The notes beneath the pieces are model-generated. The model saw nothing but the letters and a program-made list of their open reading frames with translations. It had not been told where the DNA came from and searched no databases. From an uncultured Roseburia sp. (GTDB lineage Bacteria > Bacillota > Clostridia > Lachnospirales > Lachnospiraceae), in the NCBI GenBank assembly GCA_910577925.1, contig CAJTOI010000004.1:62001-126000 (forward strand): 64,000 bases of DNA, given 5' to 3'. The position numbers were made by a program, and so were the translations under genes. Shown here in pieces: positions 62,246-64,000 of the stretch (position 1 is its first letter; every line of letters begins with the position of its first letter).

Positions 62246-62321
62246 CAAAACACCGCCGGAACACCCTCTTTGGCGGTTTCTTATAACAATATATATTAAA
62301 CACAAATACCGCTTCCGTCAA
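62246..62321 (-). promoter_or_regulatory. lysC promoter and leader hairpin
   Basis: TTGACG, a 17-bp spacer and TAATAT (62293-62321, minus strand) give a good sigma-A promoter. The short leader carries a hairpin, AAACCGCC with GGCGGTGTTT (62247-62279), followed by TTTT. It could attenuate, but it is far too short to be a lysine riboswitch. Confidence 0.6.
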
Positions 62322-62407
62322 ATGATTTTTTCGAAAAAAGTATTTTCCTGTCTAACAATAAAGACCAGGACTTTGCACTTGCCGCGAAATCACTTTCCCT
62401 GTCGTCT

Positions 62408-63343
62408 CTATCTCGCAAGCAGCCCCCGCGAAAAATAATCTGCCATGTTAATCGTCTGATTTCTGATATCCCGGAAGGTGTCAATGCTCCGTCCGTAATC
62501 CCCGTTAAACTGATATTCCATCGCCTCCCGCGTCATATCAAGATGATTCAGCAGCAGATTCCTTGTCTCGCGGCTTCCGAAATACGGATTCTGGCCTTCC
62601 AGCAGCAGCGCAATCTGGTTCGCATTCCCGTACCAGTCACGAATCAGCGCATCATAATCCGCCATCTGTCCCGATTTTATGGTGCGTATCAGCTGTCCCG
62701 TCAGCTCCACATGTTCCATCAGCAGATTCTGCAGCTGTCTCGTCACCGTCATTGACAAAAACGGCGCAAACACGTCTACAATCTCGTCCGCTGTCTGCAG
62801 CATACGCTCAAATACATCCTGCTGGTCCGCATGGTCCGCATCAATGCTCATCATATACATGCGGGTCCAATAGATATTCGAAAGCCATGCGAGCCGCATC
62901 TCTTCCATCAGCTTTCTGACCGCATCCTCCCGCTGCCCCAGAGTCTCCGATTCCCCGTTGTCCCCCGGCATCTCCGGCATCATGCCGTTTCCCGGTATCT
63001 CCGGTCTCATATTGTTTCCCGGTATCTCCGGCATCATGCCGTTTCCCGGTATCTCCGGTCTCATATTGTTTCCCGGCATCTCCGGTCTCATATTGTTTCC
63101 CGGCATCTCCGGTCTCATATTGTTTCCCGGATTTTCCGGTCTCATATTGTTTCCCGGCATCTCCGGCTCCCGATATTCCTCCCCCGGACAGACCGTAAGC
63201 TTCATTCCGATCTGCAGATTATACGGATTCACACCCGAATTTCCGAGAATTAATTCCGTCACTGTCGTGCGGTACTGTCTCGCCAGCTTATATAGCGAGT
63301 CTCCCTCCTGTACAATATGCGTTCTTTTATTCTGACAATTCAT
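62408..63343 (-). CDS. LysM protein with tandem PGNNMRPEM-type repeats
   Basis: A 311-residue protein. Residues 7-51 are a LysM domain (THIVQEGDSLYKLARQY to QIGMKLTVCPG) that binds peptidoglycan or chitin-like glycans. Residues 62-133 are eight nine-residue repeats (PGNNMRPEM and variants). The rest is a helical C-terminal domain (about 140-311). It has no signal peptide, so it may be a spore-coat protein like SafA, made in the mother cell, rather than exported. A single Cys-Pro follows the LysM. The neighbouring spoVF and lysC genes fit a sporulation context, though this is not proven. Confidence 0.8.
   Translation of the reverse strand: MNCQNKRTHIVQEGDSLYKLARQYRTTVTELILGNSGVNPYNLQIGMKLTVCPGEEYREPEMPGNNMRPENPGNNMRPEMPGNNMRPEMPGNNMRPEIPGNGMMPEIPGNNMRPEIPGNGMMPEMPGDNGESETLGQREDAVRKLMEEMRLAWLSNIYWTRMYMMSIDADHADQQDVFERMLQTADEIVDVFAPFLSMTVTRQLQNLLMEHVELTGQLIRTIKSGQMADYDALIRDWYGNANQIALLLEGQNPYFGSRETRNLLLNHLDMTREAMEYQFNGDYGRSIDTFRDIRNQTINMADYFSRGLLAR
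62945..63160 (-). repeat. Tandem 27-bp coding repeats
   Basis: Eight units of 27 bp encode PGNNMRPE(M/I/N) and PGNGMMPE(I/M); the last is degenerate. Two units alternate in the second half, suggesting expansion by 54-bp steps. Copy number may vary between strains. Confidence 0.92.
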
Positions 63344-63412
63344 GCTGTTTCTTCCATAATATTATGATATCTTCCCTATATTCTATGCCGAATATGACGA
63401 ATGTGTCCGCGG

Positions 63413-64000
63413 TCACAAGAGCAGAGCCAGAAGCGGCGCGGCTGCAACGGTCAGAAGGCCTGCCACCGCAACGGAAAGGCTGCTCATCGCCCCTTCCACC
63501 TCGCCGAGCTCCATCGCGCGAGCGGTTCCGAGCGCATGCGCCGACGTTCCGATCGCGATTCCCTTCGCCACGGGCTCTTCGATCCGAAAAATGCGGCAGA
63601 CCGTTTCCGCCGTCACATTCCCGAGTACGCCGGTGATAATAATGACCGCCACCGTGATCGTGACATAACCGCCAAGCTCCTCGGAAATCCCCATCCCGAT
63701 TGCCGTCGTGATAGATTTCGGCAGCAGCGTCACATAAGCAGCGTGATCCAGCCGAAACAGCACCGCCAGCGCAAACACGCACAGACCGCTTGTGACAACC
63801 CCGACAGCGAGTCCCGCAGCGATGGCCGCCGGATATTTTTTGAGCATCTCCACCTGTTCATAAAGCGGAATCGCCAGACAGACGGTAGCCGGCGTCAGCA
63901 GATAGCTGAGATATTTCGCTCCCTCATTGTAGCTCTCATATGGAATCCGAAACATGACCAGAACCGCAATAACCGCCGCTATCGCGATCAGCAGCGGATT
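63413..64000 (-). CDS. lrgB: LrgB/CidB family protein, 5' end outside the window
   Basis: At least 195 residues of a membrane protein; the frame stays open to the right edge, so the N-terminus is missing. Several hydrophobic segments surround LPKSITTAIGMGISEELGG and IGTSAHALGTARAMELGE, the LrgB hallmarks. LrgA/LrgB proteins modulate murein hydrolase export or act in metabolite (glycolate/pyruvate) transport. lrgA is expected just off the edge. Confidence 0.92.
   Translation of the reverse strand, partial: NPLLIAIAAVIAVLVMFRIPYESYNEGAKYLSYLLTPATVCLAIPLYEQVEMLKKYPAAIAAGLAVGVVTSGLCVFALAVLFRLDHAAYVTLLPKSITTAIGMGISEELGGYVTITVAVIIITGVLGNVTAETVCRIFRIEEPVAKGIAIGTSAHALGTARAMELGEVEGAMSSLSVAVAGLLTVAAAPLLALLL

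Noticed and set aside
62229..62407. A lysine riboswitch upstream of aspartokinase
   Set aside because: The leader from the predicted start is under 60 nt and lacks L-box sequences.
62945..63160. A CRISPR array
   Set aside because: The repeats are directly adjacent, 27 bp, coding and in frame, with no spacers and no cas genes.

Overview
The window looks like the chromosome of a motile, spore-forming Firmicute, most likely a Lachnospiraceae-type clostridium. This rests on gene content and is not a species call: moderately GC-rich housekeeping genes, the cdaA-cdaR-glmM c-di-AMP module, an mbl/flagellar-rod cluster, dipicolinate synthase next to aspartokinase, and flavodiiron and EFR1-type redox proteins typical of anaerobes. 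Most genes lie on the minus strand; the main exception is a plus-strand signalling/transport block at 33.3-42.0 kb.

Layout. 1-20.7 kb (minus): a cell-surface polysaccharide locus with the complete dTDP-L-rhamnose pathway (rfbA, B, C, D), several glycosyltransferases, a Wzy-like polymerase, a Wzz-like protein with a degenerate kinase domain, a polyprenyl-phosphate sugar transferase, a GtrB/GtrII-like pair, and a Wzm/Wzt ABC exporter beside a methyltransferase with a kinase-like domain that resembles a WbdD-type chain terminator. 20.7-26.3 kb: HPr, glmM, cdaR, cdaA and two unknown membrane proteins read from one strong sigma-A promoter. 26.3-33.2 kb: yvyF, comF, recD2, three flagellar rod genes and an MreB-family gene. 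33.2-42.0 kb (plus): a candidate small RNA, an OmpR-type regulator, a short-loop histidine kinase and two paralogous ABC modules, the second with its own candidate operator. 42.0-47.2 kb: uvrA, a short DUF6440 gene and uvrB.

46.9-53.7 kb is an AT-rich accessory region. The 5' end of uvrB is itself AT-rich, and a decayed second copy of the same segment lies 3.3 kb away. Between them sit an OLD/PARIS-like ATPase-TOPRIM protein and a RhuM protein. This is what an element that integrates inside uvrB and rebuilds its 5' end would leave. Further out are an ABC-F remnant, a uracil-DNA-glycosylase-like gene, an EFR1 ferredoxin and an autoregulated-looking XRE gene with twin palindromes.

53.7-64.0 kb returns to core genes: fprA, secA, a secreted protein divergent from a TSCPD protein across a palindromic operator, dpaB/dpaA, aspartokinase, a LysM protein with tandem repeats and a partial lrgB. 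Between dpaA and the aspartokinase gene lies a roughly 300-nt plus-strand RNA with a near-consensus promoter, pairing ends and a strong terminator. I could not assign it to a family.

The best candidates for something undescribed are the uvrB-associated element, the 60.6-kb RNA, the Pho-box-like small RNA at 33.3 kb and the methyltransferase-kinase beside Wzm/Wzt. All calls come from reading the sequence; no database search was run.
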